From: an uncultured Bacteroides sp.
Lineage (GTDB): Bacteria; Bacteroidota; Bacteroidia; Cytophagales; Cyclobacteriaceae
Length of the DNA stretch: 64,000 nucleotides
Reading direction: 5' to 3'
NCBI GenBank assembly: GCA_902168185.1
Contig: CABHOV010000036.1
Coordinates: forward strand, 62,001-126,000
Of the stretch, positions 26,019 to 35,375 are shown piece by piece. The translations under genes were made by a program, and so were the position numbers. The notes under the pieces are model-generated. The model ran no database searches. It had not been told where the DNA came from and saw only the letters and a program-made list of their open reading frames with translations. Numbering within the stretch: position 1 is the first letter of the stretch; every line of letters begins with the position of its first letter.

Positions 26019-26921
26019 TCAGGCCGGTTCAACACCTTCTGATGTCATGACCACGCGTTGCATGGTGTCATCGTTATTATAGTATAGATAATCCAGGCAG
26101 ACAGACCGTCTATGACTTCCGCCTTCTTTGAGACCTCCGTTGTGATAAAAGAAATATGACTTTCCTTTGAAGTCGATAATAGCAGGGCGGTTCGTTTCAC
26201 AGTTGCCAGCAATTTCATTTAGTATACCCTTAAACTCCCAGGGGCCATCGATCTGCCTGCTCATAGCATACGCTACTTTTTCAGGGAAGTCATAACCATA
26301 CGATAAGTAGTACCAGCCGTTCCGCTTGCGGATGTGCGCTCCTTCCATGAATTTGGGCAAAGCTATACTTTTGACAGGGCCATCCAGTGCGATCATATTT
26401 TTATGAAGCCTGGCGTAATAACATACATTCTTTCCCCAGAATATATAGGCTTGACCGTCATCATCAATTAAAACTGACGGATCAAAATTATCAGTATCGG
26501 GAAGCATACCATCCACCTGACTCGTTATGAGTGCAGAACCAATTACATCCGTAAACGGACCAACCGGAGAATCAGCCACCGCTACACCGATAGCTTTACC
26601 GGGAAGCGTGCCGTGCGTAACCGCAGTATACCAATAGAACTTACCATGGCGCTCAATCACGTTCGATGCATACGCATCACCTTTCGCCCATTTGAAATCA
26701 GTTGCTTTAAAATTTACAGGATGTTCTGTCCAATGAATCAGATCCTGCGAAGAAAAGCAAAGCCATTTATTCATGATGTAACGATGTTCTCCCGGTAGTG
26801 CTTCGTCATGACCTGTATATAGATATACTGTGCCGTTATATTCCAGCACCGTTGGATCAGCCGTATAGGTATGCCTGATAATTGGATTCCCGGAATTTAA
26901 AGTGTTGTCGAGTGCTGCCAT
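26019..26921 (-). CDS. Glycoside hydrolase family 43 enzyme
   Basis: The 300-residue protein is a single five-bladed propeller of the GH43 type. The expected catalytic set is visible: the base aspartate in TADPTVLEYNG (near 21), the pKa-modulating aspartate in FDPSVLIDDDG (near 147), and the acid glutamate in FMEGAHIRKR (near 192). The family cleaves arabinosides, xylosides or related plant polysaccharides by inversion. There is no signal peptide, which suggests cytoplasmic action on imported oligosaccharides, or a missed upstream start; none is visible. It diverges from the large hybrid sensor kinase, which may sense a related sugar. Confidence 0.88.
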   Translation of the reverse strand: MAALDNTLNSGNPIIRHTYTADPTVLEYNGTVYLYTGHDEALPGEHRYIMNKWLCFSSQDLIHWTEHPVNFKATDFKWAKGDAYASNVIERHGKFYWYTAVTHGTLPGKAIGVAVADSPVGPFTDVIGSALITSQVDGMLPDTDNFDPSVLIDDDGQAYIFWGKNVCYYARLHKNMIALDGPVKSIALPKFMEGAHIRKRNGWYYLSYGYDFPEKVAYAMSRQIDGPWEFKGILNEIAGNCETNRPAIIDFKGKSYFFYHNGGLKEGGSHRRSVCLDYLYYNNDDTMQRVVMTSEGVEPA

Positions 26922-27002
26922 GCTGGCTTCATTAAAGTTTAATCCGATAAAAAAAATGGTGCCAGTGCCTCATAGCATGTCCTGTTGGGAATTTGATTCA
27001 TC

Positions 27003-27016
27003 TATGTTATAACATA
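27003..27016. promoter_or_regulatory. 14-bp perfect palindrome in the GH43/sensor divergent gap
   Basis: TATGTTATAACATA is self-complementary over 14 bp and lies 82 bp before the GH43 start and 187 bp before the sensor kinase start. It could be an operator for a dimeric regulator. TATA-type words are common in this DNA, so chance is possible. Confidence 0.35.
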
Positions 27017-27202
27017 TAGTGAGATAACAGCAATTTCTTCTACGCATTCCTCTTAGGTTATTTGCGCTTTTTCCTGATGCGCTTTGTGGTATGATTGGCG
27101 ACCTTGTTGAGAAATTGAAGTGCTTCTTGAAGTAGCATTCAATCGAGCTTTTTTCTTTAAGACAGTATACTCCGGCAATCTTCAACTCTATATTTCCCGC
27201 GC

Positions 27203-30200
27203 ATGGTTACTTCGGTTTCATTCTTCAGAATAACAATCCTGATAGTATTGCTGTCTTTTAGTGTCGAAGCGCAACATAACCTGAAATTCAAAACCGTTAT
27301 ACTGGAAGACAATCACATTCGATGTATTCTTCAGGACAAGCGAGGCTTTATATGGTTTGGAACGCGCGATGGACTAAATAAATATGACGGTAACAAACTG
27401 GTAGTATATAAAAATATAATTGGCGATTCTACCAGCATCAGCGGAAGTCTTATTGCAGATATACTCGAAGACAAAGACGGTTTTCTTTGGATCGCTACTT
27501 TTTCTGGTCTAAGTAAATACGACCGAGTAACCGATTCATTCGTGCAATATAAAGCGGGTCGTGAACCGTACAATATCCCGAGCAACAACGTTGAAGCGCT
27601 ACACGAAGATCGGCAGGGAAACATATGGATTGGAACTGATCAAGGACTTTGTAAGCTGGACAAGACCCGCAGTAAACTAACCAAGTATATACATGAAGCA
27701 GGCAATGTTTCGAGTATTGTTTCCAGTGAGATTACAGATATACAGGAAGATCTGAAAGGGGATATATGGATCGGTACGGTAAAAGGTCTGGATCGGTTTA
27801 ATGTCTCTGAAAACAAATTTGCACACTATAAGCCCGGTAGTGGTGTTGGTTCGCTAAGCGCGGAATTTGTTCGCGACCTTTTCATGGATAAGGAAGGTAA
27901 TGTATGGGTAGCTACAAAGGGTGGCGGTGTAAATGTATTCAACGAGAAGACAGGTGTATTCAAACAATATAGCAACGATCCGGATAACAAATATAGTCTA
28001 AGCAATAACGAGACCATGGCGGTGAACGAAGATGCAGAAGGTCGTATCTGGATCGGCACTGAAAATGGTGGACTCTGCATTCTCGATAAGAAAACTGGTA
28101 AGATCTCCACATACGGTAACAGCAATAATGATGCGAGTGGTCTGATTCAAAATTCAATTCATGTACTCTATCGTGACCCTGCGAATAACATGTGGGTGGG
28201 CACAGCAAGTGCAGGAGTAAATTTCCTGGACTGGAGCCGAAAAAAGTTTACGCACTATATACATGATCCGGGCGATCCGCAGAGTTTAAGCGACAATGAT
28301 GTTCGTGGCTTTGCAGAAGATAAAAGTGGCACTATATGGATAGCCGCAGATGGTGGTGGTATAAATGCTTTTGATCCGCTAGCGCGAACATTTATAGCCT
28401 ATAAGCATGAGGCGAAATCCAATAGCATGAGTGGTGACTATGCAACGGCTATTGCGCTTGATAAGGATGAAAATGTTTGGGCTGGCACCTGGGCGGGTGG
28501 CCTTAATTTCTATGATAGAGCTAAACAAAAATTTACACACTATAAAAATATACCCGGTAATGAGAATAGTCTGACCGTAAACGAAGTCTTTGGTGTAATA
28601 AACGACCGCGATAATAATGTATGGATCTCTTTTTTTTCGGGTGGTATCAATAAAATGGATGGAAAGACAAAGCAAATCACCCGTTACCTGCATGATCCTA
28701 TTGCTTCAACAAGCCTTAGTAGCAATCGGGTATTTCTTACTTATCAAGACAGTAAAGGTATACTCTGGATTGGCACAGAATTAAGTGGTGTGGATAGCTT
28801 TGATCCCGAGACGCAGCGGTTCACCAATTATGCGCACGATGAACGTGATCCGTTCAGCATCAGCAACAATACAATACAAGATATATTTGAGGATAGCAAG
28901 GGGTATATCTGGTTTTGCACAACGGGTGGGCTGGATCGTTTTGACAGAGAAACTAAAAGATTTACTACATATCAGATTAAGGACGGACTTCCGAGTAATG
29001 CAACCATGAGTATAGAAGAAGACATGCATGGTAATTTATGGATTGGTACAAATAAAGGGTTAAGCAAATTTGATCCTGTAAAGAAGACTTTTAGAAACTT
29101 TACGGTTGCCGATGGCTTACAGGGAAATTCCTTTGGTTTTAACAGTTCACTTCGTACACGCGATGGCCAGATGTACTTTGGTGGCAACAACGGATTCAAT
29201 GTATTTCACCCCGACAGCATTGTCGATAACCCTGCTATACCTCCGGTAGTCATCACCGATTTTCAACTCTTCAACAAATCGGTTTCAAGTCGCGATAGCA
29301 AAATTCTAAAATCACATATAGGGGAAACTAAGGAGATTCGATTATCGTACGACCAGTCCGTTTTTTCATTTGAGTTTTCGGCATTGAATTATACTTCACC
29401 AGAGAATAATCAATACGCGTATCGTTTAGAGGGCTTCGATAAAGATTGGAACTATGTGGGCAATAAACATTTTGCAACGTATACCAATCTCGACCCGGGC
29501 AAATATACTTTCTATGTGAAAGCTTCAAATAATGATGGTGTATGGAATACCAAAGGTACAGCTATAGACATCATTATTACACCACCATTCTGGCTAACAT
29601 TCTGGTTCCGTGCAACGGCAGCCCTGGTGCTTATTGGTGGGGCGGTTACTTTTTATTGGGTCAGGATCAACTCCGTGAAGCGCCAACGAAATATACTTGA
29701 AAGAATAGTGAATGAGCGCACCGCAGAGGTAGTAGGGCAGAAGGAGATCCTGGAAGCACAAGCCCAGTTCTTGCGAGAGATCAATGGCGAGCTTACCACA
29801 CAGAAAGCGGAAGCTGAAGATGCCAGGAATGAGGCTGAACAAGCTAACAAAGCGAAGAGTATATTTCTGGCTACCATGAGTCACGAGATCAGGACACCGA
29901 TGAATGGAGTTATCGGTATGGCTTCATTGCTGGCGGAAACTCCGCTTACAGCAGAGCAATTCGAGTATACAGAAACCATTCGTAGTTGTGGTGATAATCT
30001 GCTGACCGTAATCAACGATATACTTGACTTTTCGAAAATTGAATCCGGTAAAATGGAACTTGAGCAGATCTCTTTTGATCTCCGATCATGTGTGGAAAGT
30101 GTACTCGATGTGTTTGCAGGGAAAGCCGCGAAAATAGGATTGGACCTTATCTACCAAATCGAGCCCAATGTACCGAGTAAAATTATAGGAGACAGTACAC

Positions 30201-31411
30201 GCGTTCGGCAGGTGTTATTGAATCTGGTGTCCAATGCTATAAAGTTTACTACGGAAGGCGAGATCTTTGTAAATATAGCGGCTTCAAAAGATATAGCATC
30301 GCAGGATGATGCGTTATTTTTGAAGTTCTCGGTGCGCGATACAGGTATAGGTATACCGGAAGATAAACAGCATTTGCTGTTCAAATCATTTGCGCAAGTT
30401 GACTCATCTACCACCCGTAAGTATGGAGGCACAGGACTCGGCCTTGCAATATGCGAGAAGCTTGTGCAGTTAATGGGCGGAGAGATATCGCTGACCAGTA
30501 CGCCATCCGTTGGCTCTGTCTTTTCTTTTACGATTAAAACCAGTTCCGCAGAAGAAGCATTTCAGAAATATGTATACCTGAATCCCAATGATTGTATAGG
30601 GAAGCGTGTGCTGGTGGTGGATGACAACGAAACGAACTGTATGATCCTGAAAACGCAACTGGAGCAATGGAAACTTATTCCCGTTGTGGCTCAATCAGCG
30701 GCTCAGGCGATGGATATACTATATGAAGGACATTCGATAGACCTGGTGATAACGGATTATCACATGCCGATAACCGATGGTGTTGCCTTCGGCAAAATGA
30801 TCCGAAGCCGGTACCCTTCACTTCCGATTGTGTTACTTTCTTCGCTGGGTACAGACAGAACCAATGAACTTTCAGAATTATTCTTTCATATACTTACCAA
30901 GCCGGTTCATCAGACACAACTGAATGAGACTATATTCCAGGCGTTACGCCAAGAGCGGAAGGTACCAGTGCGAAGTGTACAAAATTCAAAGCAACTCTCG
31001 GTAGAGTTTGCAAACATCAATCCGCTCACAATTCTGGTTGCAGATGATAATATGGTAAACCAGAAACTTGCTGTACGAATTCTGAATAAGCTTGGGTATA
31101 CTCCGAAGGTTGTCAATAATGGTGTGGAAGTGCTGGATGAAATGCGCTCGAAGCACTACGATGTTATACTGATGGATGTACAGATGCCCGAAATGGATGG
31201 GCTCGAAGCCACGCGAGTCTTGCGCCATGAATTGAAGTCAGGATCGTTTATCATTGCTATGACTGCGAATACCATGCAAGGCGATAAGGAGCAGTGTATC
31301 GAAGCCGGTATGGATGCTTACGTAAGCAAGCCCATGCGCCTGGAAGATATACTGAAGGCACTCGAAAACGCCTCGCAGTACACAAGCAAGCGAAGTCTCA
31401 ATGGCGTATAG
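27203..31411 (+). CDS. Hybrid sensor histidine kinase with two-component-regulator propellers and two receiver domains
   Basis: The 1402-residue protein has a signal peptide (1-23) and about 12-14 Reg_prop repeats, each with a W-IGT or W-AT signature, forming two periplasmic propellers (about 25-690). A Y_Y_Y domain (about 700-790) and a membrane helix (about 797-818) follow, then a coiled coil. HisKA contains FLATMSHEIRTPMNGVIGM (His near 893). The HATPase has NLVSNAIKF, DTGIGIP and GGTGLGLAI. Two receivers follow: the first has VVDDNETN and ITDYHMP, the second VADDNMVN and LMDVQMPEMDG. There is no AraC or other DNA-binding domain, unlike classical HTCS regulators, so the phosphoryl group must pass to another protein. 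Confidence 0.95.
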   Translation: MVTSVSFFRITILIVLLSFSVEAQHNLKFKTVILEDNHIRCILQDKRGFIWFGTRDGLNKYDGNKLVVYKNIIGDSTSISGSLIADILEDKDGFLWIATFSGLSKYDRVTDSFVQYKAGREPYNIPSNNVEALHEDRQGNIWIGTDQGLCKLDKTRSKLTKYIHEAGNVSSIVSSEITDIQEDLKGDIWIGTVKGLDRFNVSENKFAHYKPGSGVGSLSAEFVRDLFMDKEGNVWVATKGGGVNVFNEKTGVFKQYSNDPDNKYSLSNNETMAVNEDAEGRIWIGTENGGLCILDKKTGKISTYGNSNNDASGLIQNSIHVLYRDPANNMWVGTASAGVNFLDWSRKKFTHYIHDPGDPQSLSDNDVRGFAEDKSGTIWIAADGGGINAFDPLARTFIAYKHEAKSNSMSGDYATAIALDKDENVWAGTWAGGLNFYDRAKQKFTHYKNIPGNENSLTVNEVFGVINDRDNNVWISFFSGGINKMDGKTKQITRYLHDPIASTSLSSNRVFLTYQDSKGILWIGTELSGVDSFDPETQRFTNYAHDERDPFSISNNTIQDIFEDSKGYIWFCTTGGLDRFDRETKRFTTYQIKDGLPSNATMSIEEDMHGNLWIGTNKGLSKFDPVKKTFRNFTVADGLQGNSFGFNSSLRTRDGQMYFGGNNGFNVFHPDSIVDNPAIPPVVITDFQLFNKSVSSRDSKILKSHIGETKEIRLSYDQSVFSFEFSALNYTSPENNQYAYRLEGFDKDWNYVGNKHFATYTNLDPGKYTFYVKASNNDGVWNTKGTAIDIIITPPFWLTFWFRATAALVLIGGAVTFYWVRINSVKRQRNILERIVNERTAEVVGQKEILEAQAQFLREINGELTTQKAEAEDARNEAEQANKAKSIFLATMSHEIRTPMNGVIGMASLLAETPLTAEQFEYTETIRSCGDNLLTVINDILDFSKIESGKMELEQISFDLRSCVESVLDVFAGKAAKIGLDLIYQIEPNVPSKIIGDSTRVRQVLLNLVSNAIKFTTEGEIFVNIAASKDIASQDDALFLKFSVRDTGIGIPEDKQHLLFKSFAQVDSSTTRKYGGTGLGLAICEKLVQLMGGEISLTSTPSVGSVFSFTIKTSSAEEAFQKYVYLNPNDCIGKRVLVVDDNETNCMILKTQLEQWKLIPVVAQSAAQAMDILYEGHSIDLVITDYHMPITDGVAFGKMIRSRYPSLPIVLLSSLGTDRTNELSELFFHILTKPVHQTQLNETIFQALRQERKVPVRSVQNSKQLSVEFANINPLTILVADDNMVNQKLAVRILNKLGYTPKVVNNGVEVLDEMRSKHYDVILMDVQMPEMDGLEATRVLRHELKSGSFIIAMTANTMQGDKEQCIEAGMDAYVSKPMRLEDILKALENASQYTSKRSLNGV

Positions 31412-31416
31412 GTAGT

Positions 31417-31434
31417 AAAGATCTATATCTTTTC
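31417..31434 (+). terminator. Short hairpin after the hybrid kinase
   Basis: AAAGAT (31417-31422) pairs with ATCTTT (31427-31432), followed by a further T. It is short and AT-rich, so confidence is low. Confidence 0.35.
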
Positions 31435-31527
31435 GGCGTATAAATAGAAGCGACCATTACTTTCAAAGTGTACGCATCTTCCTTGCCGGCTAAAGCAACA
31501 GCGTCTGCAGTACAAGCAGCACGTTTT

Positions 31528-32793
31528 CTATACTTTCATAACACCAATCGTATTCCCATGCCAATCCGGGAACAACGTATTTTTGTTTTCCAGTTTTAGA
31601 TGTATGCTGGCAACTTCACTGAATATACTTCTGAAATCAGTAGTAACAGCAAGGTCGCGACCATCTTCCAGGTTTTCTACAGCAAGGGGATTTACAGTAC
31701 CATGCACTTTTCCTCCCAGTACATTATTTCCTAAAATGAAAGAACAAGAAGCTCTGCCGTGATCCGTGCCGCCTGTGCCATTTTGTTTTACCGTTCTTCC
31801 GAATTCGGTCATTGTCATAACGGTGATGTCGTCCTGATACATTTCAACATCACGCCAAAAAGCAATGATACTATTACTGAGATCCGCTACATTGCGTGCA
31901 AACATACCGTTGTACGTGCCTTGATTGAAATGCGTATCCCATCCACCGGATTCGGCAAAAGCAACTTCCAACCCAACGTTCATTTTTATAAGTTGAGCAA
32001 TCTGTTTTAATGAATTTCCTAAAGGACTGTTCGGATAACTTACCCCATTGGCAGGAGTATAATTGCGAACATCAGCGAGTTGTAGCATTTTAACGGCGTC
32101 AAAACTTTCCTTACTTGTTTCTTTTAACAACGAAGAGGAAGTCTGGTCATATAGCTCTTCAAAACTTTTAGCCGCTACAGATGCACCAGCCGGATTACCT
32201 TTTAACTGAACAGCAAAATCCTTCAAGTCTTTTATCGCAAGAGCGGCATGATTTCCATATAGCGAACGAGGTAAGGATGAAGTGACACTAACAGCCTGGA
32301 AGGGCGTTGCTTCATGTCCCAGTAATCCAACAGCGCGATTGAGCCAGCCACTGGGAGTATTCTTGTTAAAGGGAGTGCCCGACTCCATATAGTCTTGTGC
32401 ATCGAAATGTGAACGGGTAGTGTTTGGTGAGCCCATGCCGTGTACTATAGCAAGCTGCTTTTCATGAAAGAGTGATTCAAAAACCTGCATTGAAGGATGG
32501 AGCCCGAAACGTCCGTCAAGATCAATTAAAGGTTTGTCGGCTTTTTCTTTTGCGGCAGACATAAATAAAGTAGGGCGTGCAGCCTTGAGGTATATATCAG
32601 TGAAAGGCATTACGGCCATAAGTCCATCCATGGCACCACGCTGAAATATACAGACGAGTATTTTATTTTTTCGATACGGCGCCATGATTTTACTACTCGC
32701 AGCCGCGCGTGCCATGAATGATGGAACTCCGCCTATACCAATGCCAAACAAGGTTAGTCCACCAGCTTTTAGAAAACCTCTTCGTGTTACCAT
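31528..32793 (-). CDS. DUF1501 domain protein with Tat-type signal
   Basis: The 421-residue protein begins MVTRRGFLKAGGLTLFGIG, a twin-arginine signal, so it is exported folded. The DUF1501 family is related to alkaline-phosphatase/sulfatase-like enzymes. Visible features are GAMDGLMAVMP (near 53), HGMGSPNTTRSHFDAQDYME (near 115-134), GGWDTH near 281, and FGRTVKQNGTGGTDHGRAS near 335. The HxxxD and DHG stretches probably bind metal. Its activity is not established. It lies 27 bp after the DUF1800 gene on the same strand, the usual pairing in Bacteroidota and Planctomycetes. Confidence 0.92.
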   Translation of the reverse strand: MVTRRGFLKAGGLTLFGIGIGGVPSFMARAAASSKIMAPYRKNKILVCIFQRGAMDGLMAVMPFTDIYLKAARPTLFMSAAKEKADKPLIDLDGRFGLHPSMQVFESLFHEKQLAIVHGMGSPNTTRSHFDAQDYMESGTPFNKNTPSGWLNRAVGLLGHEATPFQAVSVTSSLPRSLYGNHAALAIKDLKDFAVQLKGNPAGASVAAKSFEELYDQTSSSLLKETSKESFDAVKMLQLADVRNYTPANGVSYPNSPLGNSLKQIAQLIKMNVGLEVAFAESGGWDTHFNQGTYNGMFARNVADLSNSIIAFWRDVEMYQDDITVMTMTEFGRTVKQNGTGGTDHGRASCSFILGNNVLGGKVHGTVNPLAVENLEDGRDLAVTTDFRSIFSEVASIHLKLENKNTLFPDWHGNTIGVMKV

Positions 32794-32820
32794 GTGTTTA
32801 TATTTTTTCTTGTGTATGAT

Positions 32821-34716
32821 TTATCTTCTTTGAAACTCAGGAGATCCCAGTAGAATACCAATTGCCTGGGAAAGTCTATATTTACTTTGCCCGGTTGTCT
32901 GTGTCAGTGGATTCATCAACATGAGTGCTTCGCCGCCCAGGCTATCCGTTGTAACCATACGCATGGTTGAATCCGAAGCTGCACTCCCTGCAGCTTCATT
33001 TATTTTTTGATCCAGGTTCTGGGCGTTTAGTAATGGTGTAAGACGTTTTACAGTCTCCTCTATATTTCTTTCCGGTAATAGAAGGTTGCTATAGGTAATC
33101 AATGCGTCTTCCGCACTTTCGGGTTCATGATTTTTATTCAATGCCAGTAGATTAAATTTTACACCTGGTATTCGTCCGTCTGCTAACGCGAGACCGAAGT
33201 TCATCCGGTTTAGCAATGAGCCCGTGTTTATCCAGTATTGGCCCCTGTCGGGGGAACCAGTCGGAGCCTGGTAGAAATATAGCGGCTGGCCCATTCGTGT
33301 TATCCAGGTATATATTTCGTACGGCTTGTATACTTCTGCGTTCAGGGCACGCAGACTGCTGACGGCTACTTCAAGTGGTGATTTTGTTTTTGCCCGTATA
33401 GCAGACGGTTCCCAGAACTCGGTTGAAGATACCATCGTAATTAAGACTTGCTTTATATCTCCGTTCCTTTCAAGAAAAGTCTTAGCCATTTTTTCAATCA
33501 GTCTCACGGGTGGTTCATCGCTAACAAATCTGGTGGCAATCTTGGTGCATATAAATTTTGCCGTAGCAGGGTGATGTGCAAGGAACGTTAACAATTGCAA
33601 CCCTTCCTCATATCCCTTGCCTGGTGGAAATGATTTACCCATAACTATTTTTTCACCAGTATCATGACGATTAGGCGTAAATAGAAAATCTCCATCATGT
33701 ATAAAACCACGTGCTTTCAATTTATCTTCTCCTTCTCTTTCCAGTAATTTTTTATAACCGTTCCCAAAATTTTCTTTTCCTATAGGGTATAGTGTCCAGC
33801 CGGTAAGAATTCTTGCTGCTTCTGTGACATCGTTCTGCGTATATCCACCATCAACACCCAACGTATGTAATTCCATAACTTCACGAGCATAATTTTCATT
33901 AAGCCCTTTCATTCTTCCTTTTTTTCCTTGCTTTTTTTCTGCTATAGTATCTTTTGTACCAACACTGCTAAAATTATCGAGGTATAAAAGCATGGCAGGA
34001 GATTTAGCTGTTGAAACGAGAAGATCTTCAAACGCTCCCAATGCGTGTGGACGTATAGCATCTCTTTCATAACCTGGAATAAACTGCGCACAGATCTTCT
34101 TGGTAAAGGAGATATTGAAATGATTGAACCAGAACTCGGTAAGTACTTCTTGTAACTGATTGTTAGTATATACTGCACGAATTATTTTTTGACTACTAAA
34201 TTGAAGGATAAGCTCGCGTTCTGGCTTAATCTGTTTTTTCTTGACGTAATCCTTCAGTTGATCTCGGTATTCACCTTTGTTAAGTTTTGCTGAATCTCTG
34301 TCGATCACGCCATCAGCTATAGCCATACGTAAAATTTGTGCGTTTTTAAAGTAAGTATTTATGATGTCGGCATTACTTAATTTTAGAGCATCGTAGTCAT
34401 TCAACAGCGCATTAACTTTGTCGTCCTTTGGGTTAGCCGTCAATTGTTGTTGAAACCAATTCTCAAGCCTCATGTTTACTATATCTTCAATCTGTCCCGG
34501 TACAGCGCCGTATGTAAACCGACTGACTAAGTGAGCGGCTGCCTGCTCTCTTGTTAGACCTGCCTGCGCATAGGGGAATTGATAGGGCGGTGGCGGATCT
34601 GCTTGTGATCGAGAAATGGAAGCTGAAAGCATAATTCCATTTAGCAGCACAATTATCGTGAGCAGAAGAAATAGCCAGCGGTGTTTTGTATCAATCATAC
34701 ATAATTCTTTAGGCAT
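32821..34716 (-). CDS. DUF1800 domain protein
   Basis: The 631-residue protein has an N-terminal hydrophobic helix (LFLLLTIIVLLNGIMLSAS). A second Met six codons in (34698) is an equally good start. The DUF1800 core includes HLVSRFTYGAVPGQIEDIV (near 62-80), a typical opening, then FWFNHFNISFTK, NENYAREVMELHTLGVDGGYTQNDV near 291-315, and the C-terminal MNFGLALADGRIPG and LLGSPEFQRR. The family is helical and of unknown function. It is transcribed before DUF1501, and the pair may form an exported enzyme with a partner. Confidence 0.92.
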   Translation of the reverse strand: MPKELCMIDTKHRWLFLLLTIIVLLNGIMLSASISRSQADPPPPYQFPYAQAGLTREQAAAHLVSRFTYGAVPGQIEDIVNMRLENWFQQQLTANPKDDKVNALLNDYDALKLSNADIINTYFKNAQILRMAIADGVIDRDSAKLNKGEYRDQLKDYVKKKQIKPERELILQFSSQKIIRAVYTNNQLQEVLTEFWFNHFNISFTKKICAQFIPGYERDAIRPHALGAFEDLLVSTAKSPAMLLYLDNFSSVGTKDTIAEKKQGKKGRMKGLNENYAREVMELHTLGVDGGYTQNDVTEAARILTGWTLYPIGKENFGNGYKKLLEREGEDKLKARGFIHDGDFLFTPNRHDTGEKIVMGKSFPPGKGYEEGLQLLTFLAHHPATAKFICTKIATRFVSDEPPVRLIEKMAKTFLERNGDIKQVLITMVSSTEFWEPSAIRAKTKSPLEVAVSSLRALNAEVYKPYEIYTWITRMGQPLYFYQAPTGSPDRGQYWINTGSLLNRMNFGLALADGRIPGVKFNLLALNKNHEPESAEDALITYSNLLLPERNIEETVKRLTPLLNAQNLDQKINEAAGSAASDSTMRMVTTDSLGGEALMLMNPLTQTTGQSKYRLSQAIGILLGSPEFQRR

Positions 34717-34784
34717 TAGACTTTACAATTGGAAGATGGTTTACTCGCCTCGTTAAAAAATATTGATGACGTTAATAAGTCGAA

Positions 34785-35201
34785 GTGATTCGATTAATGG
34801 CCGGTTATGGGGATGAGCGAGTTAAATTTTATCTACATGCAATCCTATTGCATCATTTCATCCGCTATCTTTGGGCTGTGCGATTTACTGCGATCATATT
34901 TTCACTTTACATGCTAGTGCTGGCATGTTATCCCTGTATGGATCGCTATACCTGTGCAGACGAATTATCATCCGGATCAGCGCAGGTAAGTTTAGATGAC
35001 AACGAGCAGCATCAGGCGGAAGCGGATCATTGCTCACCACTCTGCATTTGCTCTTGCTGTGCCACCCATATACGGCTCACCGTTTTAGAAATTGCTATAC
35101 CGCGTCATTTTAGTCACAATACAAAATTTACAATTCCCTATCAGGAACGATCTTTACTGAGTTCCCATAACGCTATCTGGCAACCGCCAAGGCTTTCATA
35201 A
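34785..35201 (+). CDS. DUF6660-like small cysteine-rich protein
   Basis: The protein has up to 138 residues from the GTG at 34785, or 134 from the ATG at 34797. An even later start near the hydrophobic helix AIIFSLYMLVLACYPC is possible, since relatives begin there. After the helix come CYPCMDRYTC and then HCSPLCICSCC, a Cys/His-rich tail suited to metal binding. Small proteins of this pattern (annotated DUF6660) lie next to heavy-metal RND pumps in Bacteroidota, as here, 174 bp upstream of the czcA-like gene. A periplasmic metal-sensing or chaperone role is plausible but unproven. Confidence 0.75.
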   Translation: MIRLMAGYGDERVKFYLHAILLHHFIRYLWAVRFTAIIFSLYMLVLACYPCMDRYTCADELSSGSAQVSLDDNEQHQAEADHCSPLCICSCCATHIRLTVLEIAIPRHFSHNTKFTIPYQERSLLSSHNAIWQPPRLS

Positions 35202-35375
35202 AAAATGCTGTATGGCATTTCGGCCATCATCATAAACTAGTACAGTATATAGATATAGAGTAAGTCTTCTTCTAAAATAAGTGGACTGCTATAACTTTAT
35301 GATATACTGTATAGACTACAGGTCATGAATGGCCACCATTATTTTCATTGATATTTACTTTTTCAGACAAGAACT

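Noticed and set aside
35203..35220. Hairpin AAATGC/GCATTT after the DUF6660-like gene as a terminator
   Set aside because: It has only a 6-bp AT-rich stem and no T-run, and termination here would separate the gene from its operon. The evidence is too weak.
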